DNA from: Myxococcales bacterium
Lineage (GTDB): Bacteria; Myxococcota; UBA727; JABDBI01
Reading direction: 5' to 3'
DNA: 64,000 bases
Assembly: GCA_023898405.1 (NCBI GenBank)
Contig: CP060221.1
Location: forward strand, 806,001 to 870,000
A program made the translations under genes and the position numbers. Shown one piece after another: positions 52,603 to 61,954 of the stretch. Below the pieces are notes generated by a model. That model saw only the letters and a program-made list of their open reading frames with translations, was not told the DNA's origin and made no database searches. The stretch's first letter is position 1. The number at the start of each line of letters is the position of its first letter.

Positions 52603-54060
52603 ATGTTTATACGGATACAAAAGAAAACTCTCTGGCTTTGGCTTTTAATAACCTTTGCGTGCTCAAGCGCCTTTGTTTTGGTTACTCAAAACCTTTGGCG
52701 TGAACTTTCAGATAAACAAGCTCAAGCACAAAAAATTGAAATCTCTTCATGGGCTCCTTTAGTAGAAAAATCTCAACCAGCAGTGGTAGTAATCACAACC
52801 GAAGCTTTGGTTCAACAGCCTGCTATGGAATTTCCAGGTCTCCCAGGGCCTTTTAGGTTTTTCCCACCAGAAAAACAGCGAGGACAAGGAAGCGGTTTTA
52901 TTATCAATGAAGATGGTTACATCATAACCAATCAACACGTGATCGATGGTGCACAAAAAATTCGTGTAACCGTTGGCATGAAACCGCGCGAGTATGATGC
53001 AGAGGTTATTGGTTCAGATGAAGCACTCGATATTGCGCTTATCAAAATAAAACTGAGCAAAAAAGAAGAAAAAATTAAATGGCCGTACTTGCCCTTAGGT
53101 GATTCTGATACATTGCGCCTTGGCGACCCCGTCATGGCCTTGGGAAGTCCTCTAGGCCTCGTTCAATCAGTCAATACAGGAATTATTTCGCAAAAACACC
53201 GTGGGGGTATTCGCCCATCAGGACGTGATCTCTACGCTGAGCTAATTCAAATGCAGATGCCTATTAATCCAGGTAATTCTGGTGGGCCGGTTATTGATCC
53301 TTATGGTCGGGTTGTAGGTGTGAGTGAATCCATCTTGGCATCAGGTCAAGCCATTGCTTTCTGCGTGCCCATCAATATTATCAAAGCCGTGGTTCCTCAG
53401 CTGCTCAAACATGGCAAAATTGAAAAAGCTTTTCTTGGGGTAGAACCTACCGATCTTACTCCGCAGTACGCCAAAGCTCTTGGTCTTTCTGAAAACGTCA
53501 CAGGAGCTGTGGTAGTGCAGGTTTTGCCTGATACGCCTGCTGAGAAAGCGGGTATGAAGGCCATGGACGTTATTTTAGAAATTGATGACTTAAAAGTTGC
53601 CGATTCATTCAATTTGCGCCAGCACACTGCGTATAAAGGCGTAGGCCAAAGTGTCATCATAAAACTCTTTAGAAAGGGAAGCGGTTACAAAAAAATCACC
53701 ATTAAATTAGAAAAAAGAAAAGAAGAAAGCCAGCATATCTCTCACGCAAGACAAAATAAAACAGAAAGCGTTAGTATTGAAAGTGTTGGTCTTGAAGTAA
53801 TGGATACGTCGGTAGAGCTAAGAAAAGAAATGGACTTGAGCTCAAAAAATCCAGGTGTGCTTGTGGTGGCAGTTTTAAGAAGAAGTGCTGCAGAATTTGC
53901 GAGTTTACTGCCTGGAGACGTCATTACTGAAGTAAATGGTGAGACACTAAGCTCAGCCGCACAGCTCAAAAAGATTGTAGATAATGCTAAGAAAGACTCT
54001 ACCCTCATGATGCTCACAAGAAGAGGCAATGCTAAACGCTTTGTTCCTCTTGAAAGGTAA
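52603..54060 (+). CDS. degP: Periplasmic serine protease HtrA/DegP
   Basis: 485 residues. A signal anchor (residues ~10-28) starts the chain. The trypsin-like domain has His112 (ITNQHVIDGA), Asp143 (DEALDIALI) and Ser226 (NPGNSGGPV). PDZ1 follows (PADTPAEKAGMKAMDVILEI-like: DTPAEKAGMKAMDVILEIDD) and PDZ2 (LRRSAAEFASLLPGDVITEV). DegP-type proteins degrade or refold misfolded envelope proteins. Weak ribosome site (TTGGAGAA) upstream. The gene ends with a strong terminator. It lies opposite a transglycosylase gene across the large inverted repeat. Confidence 0.95.
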   Translation: MFIRIQKKTLWLWLLITFACSSAFVLVTQNLWRELSDKQAQAQKIEISSWAPLVEKSQPAVVVITTEALVQQPAMEFPGLPGPFRFFPPEKQRGQGSGFIINEDGYIITNQHVIDGAQKIRVTVGMKPREYDAEVIGSDEALDIALIKIKLSKKEEKIKWPYLPLGDSDTLRLGDPVMALGSPLGLVQSVNTGIISQKHRGGIRPSGRDLYAELIQMQMPINPGNSGGPVIDPYGRVVGVSESILASGQAIAFCVPINIIKAVVPQLLKHGKIEKAFLGVEPTDLTPQYAKALGLSENVTGAVVVQVLPDTPAEKAGMKAMDVILEIDDLKVADSFNLRQHTAYKGVGQSVIIKLFRKGSGYKKITIKLEKRKEESQHISHARQNKTESVSIESVGLEVMDTSVELRKEMDLSSKNPGVLVVAVLRRSAAEFASLLPGDVITEVNGETLSSAAQLKKIVDNAKKDSTLMMLTRRGNAKRFVPLER

Positions 54061-54076
54061 TAATCCACAGTAATTA

Positions 54077-54106
54077 AAAAAAGCCGAAATATTTTTCGGC
54101 TTTTTT
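54077..54106. terminator. Bidirectional rho-independent terminator
   Basis: AAAAAGCCGA and TCGGCTTTTT arms with a short AT loop and T-runs on both strands. It serves degP (+) and the convergent porin gene (-). Confidence 0.9.
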
Positions 54107-54123
54107 ATTGAGCAAAAAACTGA

Positions 54124-55215
54124 TTAAAGAGCAAACTGGAATTGGGTTCCGGCATACCATTTATCGATTTTATCGTTAATCAAGTCTGGTCCGACATAAG
54201 TCAATAATTTCAAATGATGACCAAATACGTAATAGTTGATACCAAGACGAGCTTGATGTTCATGATCTTTGTCTGTTTTCAACCATGAATATCGTACAAC
54301 TGGCTCCCAATGCTTGGCTATCAAATATCCTAAGTCAGCTCCTCCTCCAAATTGGTCAGCACCTTTATAACGACGATAGTAAAAGGCACCATTGCTAGAG
54401 AAACCTGCCCATTTAACAATGTAATCAGCTCCACCGCGAAGATCCTTTGTAAAATCACTCGACTGATAATCGGTGTTAGCAAAACCGTTGATAGCAAGAG
54501 CAAAACGAAAACCACCGCCAGCAAAATCAGCAAAGTCATACCCATCGATGCCACCGTAGTTATAACCAAGACGAGCCACCACACCATTGCTTACAGCAGC
54601 CAATGCCCACTCAAGTGCATTGTTAAAGCCATTGTGAAACATCACACCAATATCGTGACCATCAGGAGTCAATTGGAATTGATTATTTGCATCACTTTGA
54701 TCTTCAAATTGCATTTGAGAGCTTGAGATCAGTTGTTGACGGGAAAATGGGGTTCTAAACTTACCAACTCTGACCTGAAAATATTCAGGATAGGGAGCAA
54801 CATTTAAATAGTAATCTCTAAGGCCTGTAGAACCAGCTACATTATATTGAAATTCATTAGTAGCGAGCCCTGTACCGTCATCATAGTATGGGCTTTCGAA
54901 TTGAGCTTGAAAAAAGTAGGTGATGGCGGGGTTAAAGGCATTACCAAGAACCTTCAATCGTGCACGTGGAAGTGAAATCGATAAATTTTTGTCCTTAGTT
55001 TCAGGAACATAAGTCCATTCATTTCTCTGTTGCACATGACCTTTGATAGCAAGTTTAAAATTTCCATCGGGTGTCGATATAGCAAACTTACTCATGTCTT
55101 CCATGGTATCTGGATCTGCATAATTGAGTGAATCGTGGGATGACTGAGCAAAGACTTGATTCACCGTTATGAGGCTTGCTACTGCACACATCAGGTAAAT
55201 TATTTTCTTTTTCAT
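54124..55215 (-). CDS. OprP/OprO-like porin
   Basis: 363 residues. MKKKIIYLMCAVASLITVNQ is a signal peptide, with cleavage near VFA. The mature part fits the phosphate-selective porin O/P family: KLAIKGHVQQRNEWTY, SLPRARLKVLGNAFNPAITY, NEFQYNVAG, VRVGKFRTPFSRQQLISSSQ and a final strand GTQFQFAL with terminal hydrophobic/aromatic pattern. It would form a 16-strand trimeric barrel in the outer membrane. Substrate specificity (phosphate, polyphosphate or other anion) cannot be read from the sequence. Confidence 0.88.
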   Translation of the reverse strand: MKKKIIYLMCAVASLITVNQVFAQSSHDSLNYADPDTMEDMSKFAISTPDGNFKLAIKGHVQQRNEWTYVPETKDKNLSISLPRARLKVLGNAFNPAITYFFQAQFESPYYDDGTGLATNEFQYNVAGSTGLRDYYLNVAPYPEYFQVRVGKFRTPFSRQQLISSSQMQFEDQSDANNQFQLTPDGHDIGVMFHNGFNNALEWALAAVSNGVVARLGYNYGGIDGYDFADFAGGGFRFALAINGFANTDYQSSDFTKDLRGGADYIVKWAGFSSNGAFYYRRYKGADQFGGGADLGYLIAKHWEPVVRYSWLKTDKDHEHQARLGINYYVFGHHLKLLTYVGPDLINDKIDKWYAGTQFQFAL

Positions 55216-55590
55216 TGAGTGTCCTCTTTTTCATTTTCTAAGAGCATCATGACCAACTCGATTAGGATGCTCTTTAGTTTTAGCCTATGTCGTGTGCTCA
55301 CTTCACGTATTTCGTCAAAAAAATTAAAACAAAAATCAAATTAAATTCTATAAAAACGCTGAGACACTGTTGAGGCTTGTTTTTTTTCATATTGAAAAAT
55401 AAAAAAATAAAACTCAACTTTTTTGCATTAATAGCTGGATTATTTGCTCTTTAGTGGATTTAATAAAATTATTTTTAACTAATTTTCTTCAGCTAAAATT
55501 GAGGAAATTCTAAGAGACAGGTCACTGCCCCCAGCCTAGAGCGTGCCGTTTCTTTTTGAACATAGAATAAAACCCAAGAGCGTTTCATAG

Positions 55591-55814
55591 TTAAAAAAGG
55601 TGTCATTAGATGGAAGCTATAGCTCACAAAAATACTTTGACGACGTAAAAAAGCATGGCGATAAATACCATCACAGAGAAATAACTACTCAAAAATTCGA
55701 TACATTGTTTAGACTGTTGATTGGCTCACAGACATGCCTTACTGTGAAATTCATTTCTACCTGAACGATACAAATAAAGTTATGCTCAAACTGGCGCTCG
55801 AATGCCTTAAGTAA
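55591..55814 (+). pseudogene. Possible decayed gene fragment
   Basis: One frame reads DGSYSSQKYFDDVKKHGDKY and continues HHREITTQKFDTLFRLL; a shift to another frame then gives LTDMPYCEIHFYLNDTNKV and MLKLALECLK before a stop. Both halves look coding-like and would join by a single frame change near 55725. No family is recognised and there is no start signal. Confidence 0.3.
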
Positions 55815-55920
55815 TCATATTGAAAGCTCACCCTCTTTTGCCTATGAAGTAGTTTGTTGTTGCCTTAGTTTTTGTTAAGAAATAAGGTAAATTAATGCTG
55901 AATATTTTGGTGAAACCACG

Positions 55921-55950
55921 AAAAAACCCCATTTTTATGGGGCTTTTTTA
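55921..55950 (-). terminator. Terminator of the acidic lipoprotein gene
   Basis: CCCCAT/ATGGGG stem with flanking A6 and T6 runs, 22 bases downstream of the stop of the 55972-56403 gene. Confidence 0.85.
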
Positions 55951-55971
55951 AAAGTCTTAATCAATACAAAA

Positions 55972-56403
55972 CTATTCTTGATCGGCTAAGTTAAAGAAAT
56001 TATCTTCTGCATCTTCGTTTTCTGAATCGGAATCCATTGTATCATCGCTGTCACTTAAATTATCGCTATCCACATTGCTTTGCACATCATTATTAGGATT
56101 AACTGCCGCTTGGCTATTATTGATTAATGGCTGGACTGCCTGCAAAGCTGGCAAGAATGGAACAAGTTGTGAATTATTAGAATTTCTGTGGTTTACTCTT
56201 CTGATATTAAAAATATCACGATCAACTATTCGATAGTCACCAGGATTATTTGCATTTACCATAAGAAAATGGTCATCTTCTAGACTTTGCGCCACATTAT
56301 AAACTCTGAGCCCAGGGGCAAGAGATGCCTGAGATTGTCCACCAGAAGGATCATTAACTGCGTTTAGTGAGCAAGCCGCCAATAATACCAATACAATTTT
56401 CAT
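55972..56403 (-). CDS. Small acidic lipoprotein, unknown
   Basis: 143 residues from the ATG at 56403, with a GAGGT site 8 bases upstream; a TTG further upstream is less likely. MKIVLVLLAAC is a very short signal with lipobox LLAAC (Cys at 11). The mature chain has a folded-looking middle (FLMVNANNPGDYRIVDRDIF) and an extremely acidic, low-complexity tail (DSDNLSDSDDTMDSDSENED) that might bind cations. No family is recognised. Own terminator. Confidence 0.72.
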   Translation of the reverse strand: MKIVLVLLAACSLNAVNDPSGGQSQASLAPGLRVYNVAQSLEDDHFLMVNANNPGDYRIVDRDIFNIRRVNHRNSNNSQLVPFLPALQAVQPLINNSQAAVNPNNDVQSNVDSDNLSDSDDTMDSDSENEDAEDNFFNLADQE

Positions 56404-56683
56404 ATCAAAATACCTCAAAATAAAATAAAATAACCTTAAAACAATTCATAAGGTCAAAATAATATATTTTCTTTTTAAATGAATCACTCAAAAATGCAAT
56501 AAGTATAATATATTTTTCCCGTTTTTACTCACAAGTGCATATAACTTAACATTTTTTTGATTTAGCCCGCATATTCCTTTAAGGAGCTGTTTAGACAAAA
56601 ATTGGAACGAAAAAAAGGGCAAAGATAGGCTTGGTAATCTCAGGGAAGCAAAAATATTTTTTTAAATGCTTTTAAAACAATCG

Positions 56684-57991
56684 CTACACTCTATTAGATG
56701 CAGAAAGCAACCCTCTTATCATCAAGGTCTTAATTTTTGTAATAAGATTCATAAAAAGGCTTTGCTCATCTTCGATTTCTGTCACCTGAAAACTGCTCAT
56801 CAAAACACGAGCTAATTTTGCTTCAAAATAATTTTGCCTAAGGACTGAATCATGAGCGGATTCTTTCATTAACCCCACAACCCCCTCAATCAAACTTTCC
56901 CTTGAGCATGATCGCTGGCCGTTAGCGATCCTCTCTTGGCAAAATTCTTGTTCAAAACCTTGCAACTGGGTTTCGCTAAAATAGGTTCTTTCAATTCTAA
57001 TATTTAGAATGATCGGTTGAATTACATAAAGTAATAATGAATTTAAAACTAAATTTTCACATTTCTTTTTTTGCGAGATAGTTAAAGACAACCCATCAAT
57101 TAAACTATTATATAGAAATTTAAAAAAGACCTTTTTTTCATTATGCTGTTCAAAAATAATTGTTAAAATATTGTTTCCTAACAAAAATAGATATTCTTTC
57201 TCGCAAGAACTCAGCTCACTTTCGGCTATTTCTTGAAGCAAAACTTCTATTTCTGCTTTACTAACAGCCTCGAAGAAATCATCCGGTATTTTTTCTTGCT
57301 TTTCTTTAATCTGCGCATTACCTATCCGCTCTTCAAAAAACCTAAGCTGAGCCTCGATGGCAGATTTAGGAGTAATCATTTCACTTTTAATTTCTTTTAT
57401 TTCTTCTAAAGAATCATTTTTTTGCACTTGAGAAATGGGCAAAGAATTGATGGCAAAATACTTATCACTAATATCTCTAGTATAGCTTTCAATCATTGAA
57501 GGAAACATTGGATTTAACAGCAATTTGATAAGGTGCTTTTTAACCATGGGGTTCCACAAGCGCCTTAATATATCATATTCAGCAGAAAATATTTCAGATT
57601 CTCTAAGTTTGCATTGCCGCAATTCTAAGGTACTTAACTGAAAAAAATCTAAGTGAGTTTTTTTTAATAATCGATGTAGTGAGTCTATAAGACTGCATTC
57701 ATCTATATAAGAAAAAGAAAACCTACCAATATATTCGATATAATTATCGCCACAGCCTTCTTCGAGACCATCGCAATAAAACTCCATACCATTTACGGGA
57801 CTATGAGCTCTTGTTTTAATGCTGGACAGATCTAATATTTTACTGTTGCTCAGTGATTGACTATCTGAGCGGGTTAAAATTTTTCTACTCTTTGGGGAAA
57901 GTAAATTAGCTATTTTTTTGGTTGGTGATGATTTTTTTTTGGGAGAACCAAGTTCCTTCTTTTCTTCATAAGGCGGTATTACTATTCTCAA
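56684..57991 (-). CDS. Protein of unknown function with a Ser/Pro/Lys-rich N-terminus
   Basis: 435 residues without signal peptide or membrane helix. Residues 10-65 are basic and Ser/Pro-rich (SPKKKSSPTKK, LLSPKSRKILTRSDSQSLSN), probably unstructured. The rest is helical with segments such as YDILRRLWNPMVKKHLIKLL and NSLLLYVIQPIILNIRIERT. The style (disordered basic start, large helical body, no relatives recognised) is that of secreted effectors of intracellular bacteria, but that is only an impression. Monocistronic; a partial match to the dispersed repeat lies just downstream (~56608-56645). Confidence 0.7.
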   Translation of the reverse strand: MRIVIPPYEEKKELGSPKKKSSPTKKIANLLSPKSRKILTRSDSQSLSNSKILDLSSIKTRAHSPVNGMEFYCDGLEEGCGDNYIEYIGRFSFSYIDECSLIDSLHRLLKKTHLDFFQLSTLELRQCKLRESEIFSAEYDILRRLWNPMVKKHLIKLLLNPMFPSMIESYTRDISDKYFAINSLPISQVQKNDSLEEIKEIKSEMITPKSAIEAQLRFFEERIGNAQIKEKQEKIPDDFFEAVSKAEIEVLLQEIAESELSSCEKEYLFLLGNNILTIIFEQHNEKKVFFKFLYNSLIDGLSLTISQKKKCENLVLNSLLLYVIQPIILNIRIERTYFSETQLQGFEQEFCQERIANGQRSCSRESLIEGVVGLMKESAHDSVLRQNYFEAKLARVLMSSFQVTEIEDEQSLFMNLITKIKTLMIRGLLSASNRV

Positions 57992-58549
57992 TTCTTTTTT
58001 GTAATTTCCTTTCCTATCTCTTTTTGGGCATTTTCCATTGAAAATATAAATTCACAAAAAGTTAACAGCCCAAAAAAAATCCATATGACACAAGCTTTCA
58101 CAAACAATCTCCCACGTACCGCAATATTTTTTTGTGGCTATACGCACCTAATTAAACCCCTCCAAAGAACTGAAATACAGGCTTCAATTAATCCATTTTT
58201 CTTAAATAACTTATAGAAAGTTTAAATGATGTTAATTTTTATCTATCTATAGAGCTCGTTGCGACTAAGCGTTTAAAAAGCAAAAAAGATTCCCAGTTAA
58301 TACCCTGACAAGCAGTATAAGCAAAAGCATTCACGATAAATTTGCACGTAGTGTTCCTTACAGCTGGGGGCTTTCAACAATAAAATCATGAAAGCAAGGC
58401 TTCTTGCAGCTAAGCTCCTAAAGGGGCATTGGCTACTTCTTTTTTTATTTACAACACAAGTTTATAAGCAACGAGCTTAGAGAAATTATTTTTTTATCAT
58501 TCTCTCGAGCATTTTTTTAAGGCTAAAAACTCAAACAACGGAGAAAATT
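57992..58549. other. Intergenic region, no gene seen
   Basis: 558 AT-rich bases between divergently transcribed genes (56684-57991 minus; sixA plus). It presumably holds both promoters. No RNA gene, repeat or coding-like frame was recognised. Confidence 0.5.
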
Positions 58550-59038
58550 ATGGCGCACAATAACAATTTTCTTTTAATCATGCGACATGCCAAAAGCGAA
58601 AAAGCCGCAATTGGCACAAAAGATTTCGATCGTCCCTTAAACCATCATGGGCATCAGCAGCTGGCGCATATTGCTAAACACATAAATCATCTCAAACTAA
58701 AGATAGATTATGCTTTAGTCAGCCCGGCATTGAGAACACAACAAACTTTTGAGCAGCTCTCTTCACACATGCATCACGCTCCTGCATCTATTTTTGATCA
58801 ACGTCTATATAATGCCGAGCCAGAAACTTTATTAGAGGTGCTTGGTGAAATGAATTATGACAAAAACATTCTGTTGATTGGCCACAATCCATCGGTGAGT
58901 GAATTATTTTTTTTTCTAAGCGGTCAGAATTACCAATTTGGTACGGCGAATGCAGCAATTTTAAAGGCAAAAAAATCTTCCTTTATGGAGTCTCTTAGCC
59001 CTAATGGCTTTGAAAAAGTGGAGATTCTCACACCATGA
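58550..59038 (+). CDS. sixA: SixA-like phosphohistidine phosphatase
   Basis: 162 residues of the histidine-phosphatase (RHG) superfamily. LLIMRHAKSEKA holds the nucleophilic His; LVSPALRTQQTF the second Arg; LLIGHNPSVSELFFFLSG the second catalytic His. The length and RHAKS variant match SixA, which removes phosphate from His residues of phosphorelay or PTS proteins; other small RHG phosphatases are possible. A GGAG site precedes the ATG. It overlaps the folB-like gene by 4 bases. Confidence 0.88.
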   Translation: MAHNNNFLLIMRHAKSEKAAIGTKDFDRPLNHHGHQQLAHIAKHINHLKLKIDYALVSPALRTQQTFEQLSSHMHHAPASIFDQRLYNAEPETLLEVLGEMNYDKNILLIGHNPSVSELFFFLSGQNYQFGTANAAILKAKKSSFMESLSPNGFEKVEILTP

Positions 59039-59379
59039 AAATTATTTCTTTTGCCTTGGGAGTACATGAGCTTAAATTGAAACTACAAGCCTGCCCGCAC
59101 AAATCTAGGCAAAAAGCACTTCTGTTGGTAAATTTTGAGGTAGAAGGTGATTTTTACCGAGCTGCTCAAAATGATGACTTAGAGTCCACTGTTGACTACG
59201 ATCTATTAAGCAGGGAACTCTACGCTTCAGTTAGAGGCCTAAACTGCACCGCACACCATGAAATTCACTCCCACTTAGTTGAGTCTATAAAAAAATTTTC
59301 GCCCTTAATAACAGGTGGTTTTATCCAAAGCAGCTTATTGTGCCATAGTGCCTTTCCTAAAGTTCAAAGCATGCTATGA
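59035..59379 (+). CDS. folB: Dihydroneopterin aldolase-like protein
   Basis: 114 residues, usual for FolB. The key segment DDLESTVDYDLLSRELYASV matches the FolB/FolX pattern (D-x-TVDY-x2-L), followed by HHEIHSHLVESIKKF; the T-fold signature Glu would be in HHEIHSH rather than the typical LIE motif. It would split dihydroneopterin to hydroxymethyldihydropterin in folate synthesis. The call is backed by folE 30 bases downstream. Divergent at both ends. Confidence 0.7.
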   Translation: MKIISFALGVHELKLKLQACPHKSRQKALLLVNFEVEGDFYRAAQNDDLESTVDYDLLSRELYASVRGLNCTAHHEIHSHLVESIKKFSPLITGGFIQSSLLCHSAFPKVQSML

Positions 59380-59409
59380 AGGATGACACCAAAATGATTG
59401 AGCTAATGT

Positions 59410-59964
59410 ATGCATGAAACTATCGAAAAATCCGTATCAAGTATTTTAAGCACGTTGGGTGAAAATATCGAACGCCCAGGCCTAAGAGAAACTCCCGAGA
59501 GAGTGGCTAAATCCTTAGCCGAACTTACCAGTGGTTACCGGCAATCTATCGATCAAATAGCAGACAATGCAATCTTTGACTGTCAATCTAAGGGCATGGT
59601 TTTACAGAAAAACATAGAATTTTATTCTCTATGCGAACATCACTTACTGCCTTTTTTTGGCCACGTTCATGTGGCCTATTTTCCCAATAAGAAAATAATT
59701 GGCCTAAGCAAAGTTGGCAGAATTATTGATATGTACGCTAAACGCCTACAAGTGCAAGAACACCTTAATCATGAGATAGCACAAGCTCTTTACGATCTTT
59801 TGCAACCAAAAGGTGTGGCAGTAGCTATTGAAGCCAATCACTTTTGCATGATGATGCGCGGCGTAAAAAAACAGCATGGAGTGACGTGCACAACTGAATT
59901 TAAAGGTATTTTTGAAGAAGACGATCACGTACGCAAAGATTTTTTGGCCAGTATTAAAAACTAA
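59410..59964 (+). CDS. folE: GTP cyclohydrolase I
   Basis: 184 residues. ERPGLRETPERVAKS, the zinc site SLCEHHLLPFFGHVHV, GLSKVGRIIDMYAKRLQVQE and the third zinc ligand in ANHFCMMMRGV are all intact. It converts GTP to dihydroneopterin triphosphate, first step of folate (and possibly pterin) synthesis. It lies after a folB-like gene in a sixA-folB-folE operon. The ribosome site is weak; coupling from upstream is likely. Confidence 0.96.
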   Translation: MHETIEKSVSSILSTLGENIERPGLRETPERVAKSLAELTSGYRQSIDQIADNAIFDCQSKGMVLQKNIEFYSLCEHHLLPFFGHVHVAYFPNKKIIGLSKVGRIIDMYAKRLQVQEHLNHEIAQALYDLLQPKGVAVAIEANHFCMMMRGVKKQHGVTCTTEFKGIFEEDDHVRKDFLASIKN

Positions 59965-60136
59965 AAGTCTTAGCTGTTTTTAAAATGCCTAGAGGATCAT
60001 TTTATTTGTCTTAGTACTTAAAAATTATCTGGTTTTGGGCTGAAGGAAGGTCGCCAAAAAATTACAGATAATGGCAACAAATTGTTTTGCCGCCACTATC
60101 TTCTAATAAATCAATTTCCAAGCAAAGCTAAAATAA

Positions 60137-61798
60137 CTAAGCTAGGGATTTCATGTAAATATCGTATACAACCTGAGGATCGATCTCTGGGTTGCTCACT
60201 TTACCGTGATTCACCCACAAGCTTCTATCACGCAAGTCACCAACAGGATGTGGCCGCCACATAAAATCTGGTTTTTTGTGTGATTGCGGAGTCTTAATCC
60301 AATCGCTTTCAACAACTTCGCCGCCTGCTCCATAACGTACAAAGCAATCGTAAACTCGTGCCTTTTGTGGAAAGCCAGTACCCTTCATATCAATATGGTA
60401 GTACTTGACCGAACCATCATTTGGCATGTTAGCAGCGTTAAACCCTGCTGGTGCTTGAGTTGATTCTTGAATTTTCACTTGATCATAAGGGAAATTCCAT
60501 ACTTGGACTCCAGGATCTATATCCAGCACAAAAGGTAATTGATCCTGCCCCCACTCCTTCATCACGCTCATAAATTCTTGTGGTGATGGGTCGTTAGGAT
60601 TATCTCTTGGTCCATTATAACGATGGCCTCTGAAATCTACCTTTTCTGCAAGATTAGAAACAACTTTCACTAAAAGGCCTTGAATATCATTTTTGGTAAA
60701 ACGAATTTTTTCACCCCTATCGTTCAACATAATGACATCATGTTTTGGTGCTTGCAGCACACATGAAGCGGTAGAAGCTTTATCACAGTGTCCCCACCAA
60801 CCGAATTCTGCTCCCGCACTCAATGGCTTGCGGTTATGCTCATACTCATATTCTCGAGCCTTGCTTGTGCCTGTGTACATATCGTATTTAGCGCAGGCAC
60901 CTTTTGGAGCGTAGAGATTATTGGTTGCATCACCACCGTTTGGTTGAGTTTCTTGTAAAGGAAACCAGTGAAAATGCTCTACGGCTTTGCTCGCCTTCCA
61001 GTCAAGAATTACAGTTCCATGGGTTCCTTCAACTCCATTGTTCGAAACACTTCCTGGTACAGGAATACCAAGAGGTGCTACATCAGCATTGGATGTTGCT
61101 GGAGTTGGAGTCTCTCCAACTTCAGGACGCGCAGGTGTTGTTGGCATTGCAACCGATCCTGAACTATGATTCGAGCCTGCTGGAGTTGTTGGCATTACAA
61201 CTGAGCCTGAATTATAATTCGAGCCTGCTGGAGTTGTTGGCGTTACAACCGGCCCTGAACTATGATTTGGGCGTGCTGGAGTTGTTGGCATTACAACTGA
61301 GCCTGAACTATGATTCGAGCCTACTGGAGCAGTCGGCATTGCAACCGAGCCTGAACTATGATTCGAGCCTGCTGGAGTTGTCGGCATTACAACCGGCCCT
61401 GAACTATGGTTCGGGCGTGTTGGAGTTGTCGGCATTACAACCGCCCCCGTGCTGTGACTATGGTGAATCAAGCTTGGAGATACACCATGGGTCACTGTAC
61501 TGTTATGGAAGGATTGATTGTTACTTGGTATCTGGCCATGTTGAATGTAATTTTTTAATACTTGCTTACTTTCTTGCGAAAACTCATTTTGGTGGCGTTT
61601 AAATAAATGAGCAAGCTGCCGAGTTCCTCGGCTACTTGAAGATGAAGTAAAGCACGATTTTGAAGGATTGTTGTTAATATCTTCTGCACACGAAATTAAT
61701 TTTATTGTTTCATTTTTTGAAAGCTCTTTCCCTTTAGTATTAGGAATATTTCCACTATCTTCAAATATTTTCTTTAGTTGGCCGTCTACTCTCGACAT
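60137..61798 (-). CDS. Repeat-containing transglutaminase-elicitor-like protein
   Basis: 553 residues from the ATG at 61798, which has a GAGGG site 5 bases upstream; an in-frame Met at 61834 has none. No signal peptide. Residues 1-114 are polar with a Ser run; 115-226 are seven tandem 16-residue Pro/Thr/Ser repeats (type SSGSVVMPTTPAGSNH); 270-553 form the catalytic-like domain. FGWWGHCDKASTASCVLQAP with Cys338 and PFVLDIDPGVQVWNFPYDQV resemble the Cys loop and D...EVWN segment of the oomycete/bacterial transglutaminase elicitor family. FRGHRYNG and YYHIDMKG offer His candidates. It may cross-link or modify proteins; secretion by the type III system is inference. Confidence 0.75.
   Translation of the reverse strand: MSRVDGQLKKIFEDSGNIPNTKGKELSKNETIKLISCAEDINNNPSKSCFTSSSSSRGTRQLAHLFKRHQNEFSQESKQVLKNYIQHGQIPSNNQSFHNSTVTHGVSPSLIHHSHSTGAVVMPTTPTRPNHSSGPVVMPTTPAGSNHSSGSVAMPTAPVGSNHSSGSVVMPTTPARPNHSSGPVVTPTTPAGSNYNSGSVVMPTTPAGSNHSSGSVAMPTTPARPEVGETPTPATSNADVAPLGIPVPGSVSNNGVEGTHGTVILDWKASKAVEHFHWFPLQETQPNGGDATNNLYAPKGACAKYDMYTGTSKAREYEYEHNRKPLSAGAEFGWWGHCDKASTASCVLQAPKHDVIMLNDRGEKIRFTKNDIQGLLVKVVSNLAEKVDFRGHRYNGPRDNPNDPSPQEFMSVMKEWGQDQLPFVLDIDPGVQVWNFPYDQVKIQESTQAPAGFNAANMPNDGSVKYYHIDMKGTGFPQKARVYDCFVRYGAGGEVVESDWIKTPQSHKKPDFMWRPHPVGDLRDRSLWVNHGKVSNPEIDPQVVYDIYMKSLA
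61121..61456 (-). repeat. Seven 48-bp tandem repeats in the transglutaminase-like gene
   Basis: In-frame units of 48 bases coding 16 residues, differing in a few alternating positions (Ala/Gly/Ser or Arg/Pro before Asn, Val-Val or Val-Ala before Met). The pattern of variants suggests duplication of two- or three-unit blocks. Confidence 0.9.
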
Positions 61799-61954
61799 TT
61801 CACCCTCATTTAGCCGGTATGGCACAAATTTCATAATGTTGTTGGTGCAAAAAAACGTGGGACAAAATGCCTTTATAAGGCATCACGTTTTCTTGCGCCC
61901 AGCAACTAATAGCGAGCGATGAAATGTTTTGGCGTGCTAAAAAAATAGAACTAA

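Larger units (their letters stand above)
55216..55971. other. Long intergenic region with a possible gene remnant
   Basis: 756 bases without an intact gene. The first ~200 are promoter-like AT-rich DNA upstream of the porin gene; the middle contains the frame fragment listed at 55591-55814; the end holds a terminator. Confidence 0.5.

Noticed and set aside
61121..61456. Possible CRISPR-like array
   Set aside because: The 48-bp units are contiguous, without spacers, in frame and coding.
60904..61602. Long plus-strand frame with a Leu-rich repeat-like sequence
   Set aside because: It is the antisense of the 48-bp Pro/Thr/Ser repeats; its periodicity mirrors the real gene and it has no ribosome site.
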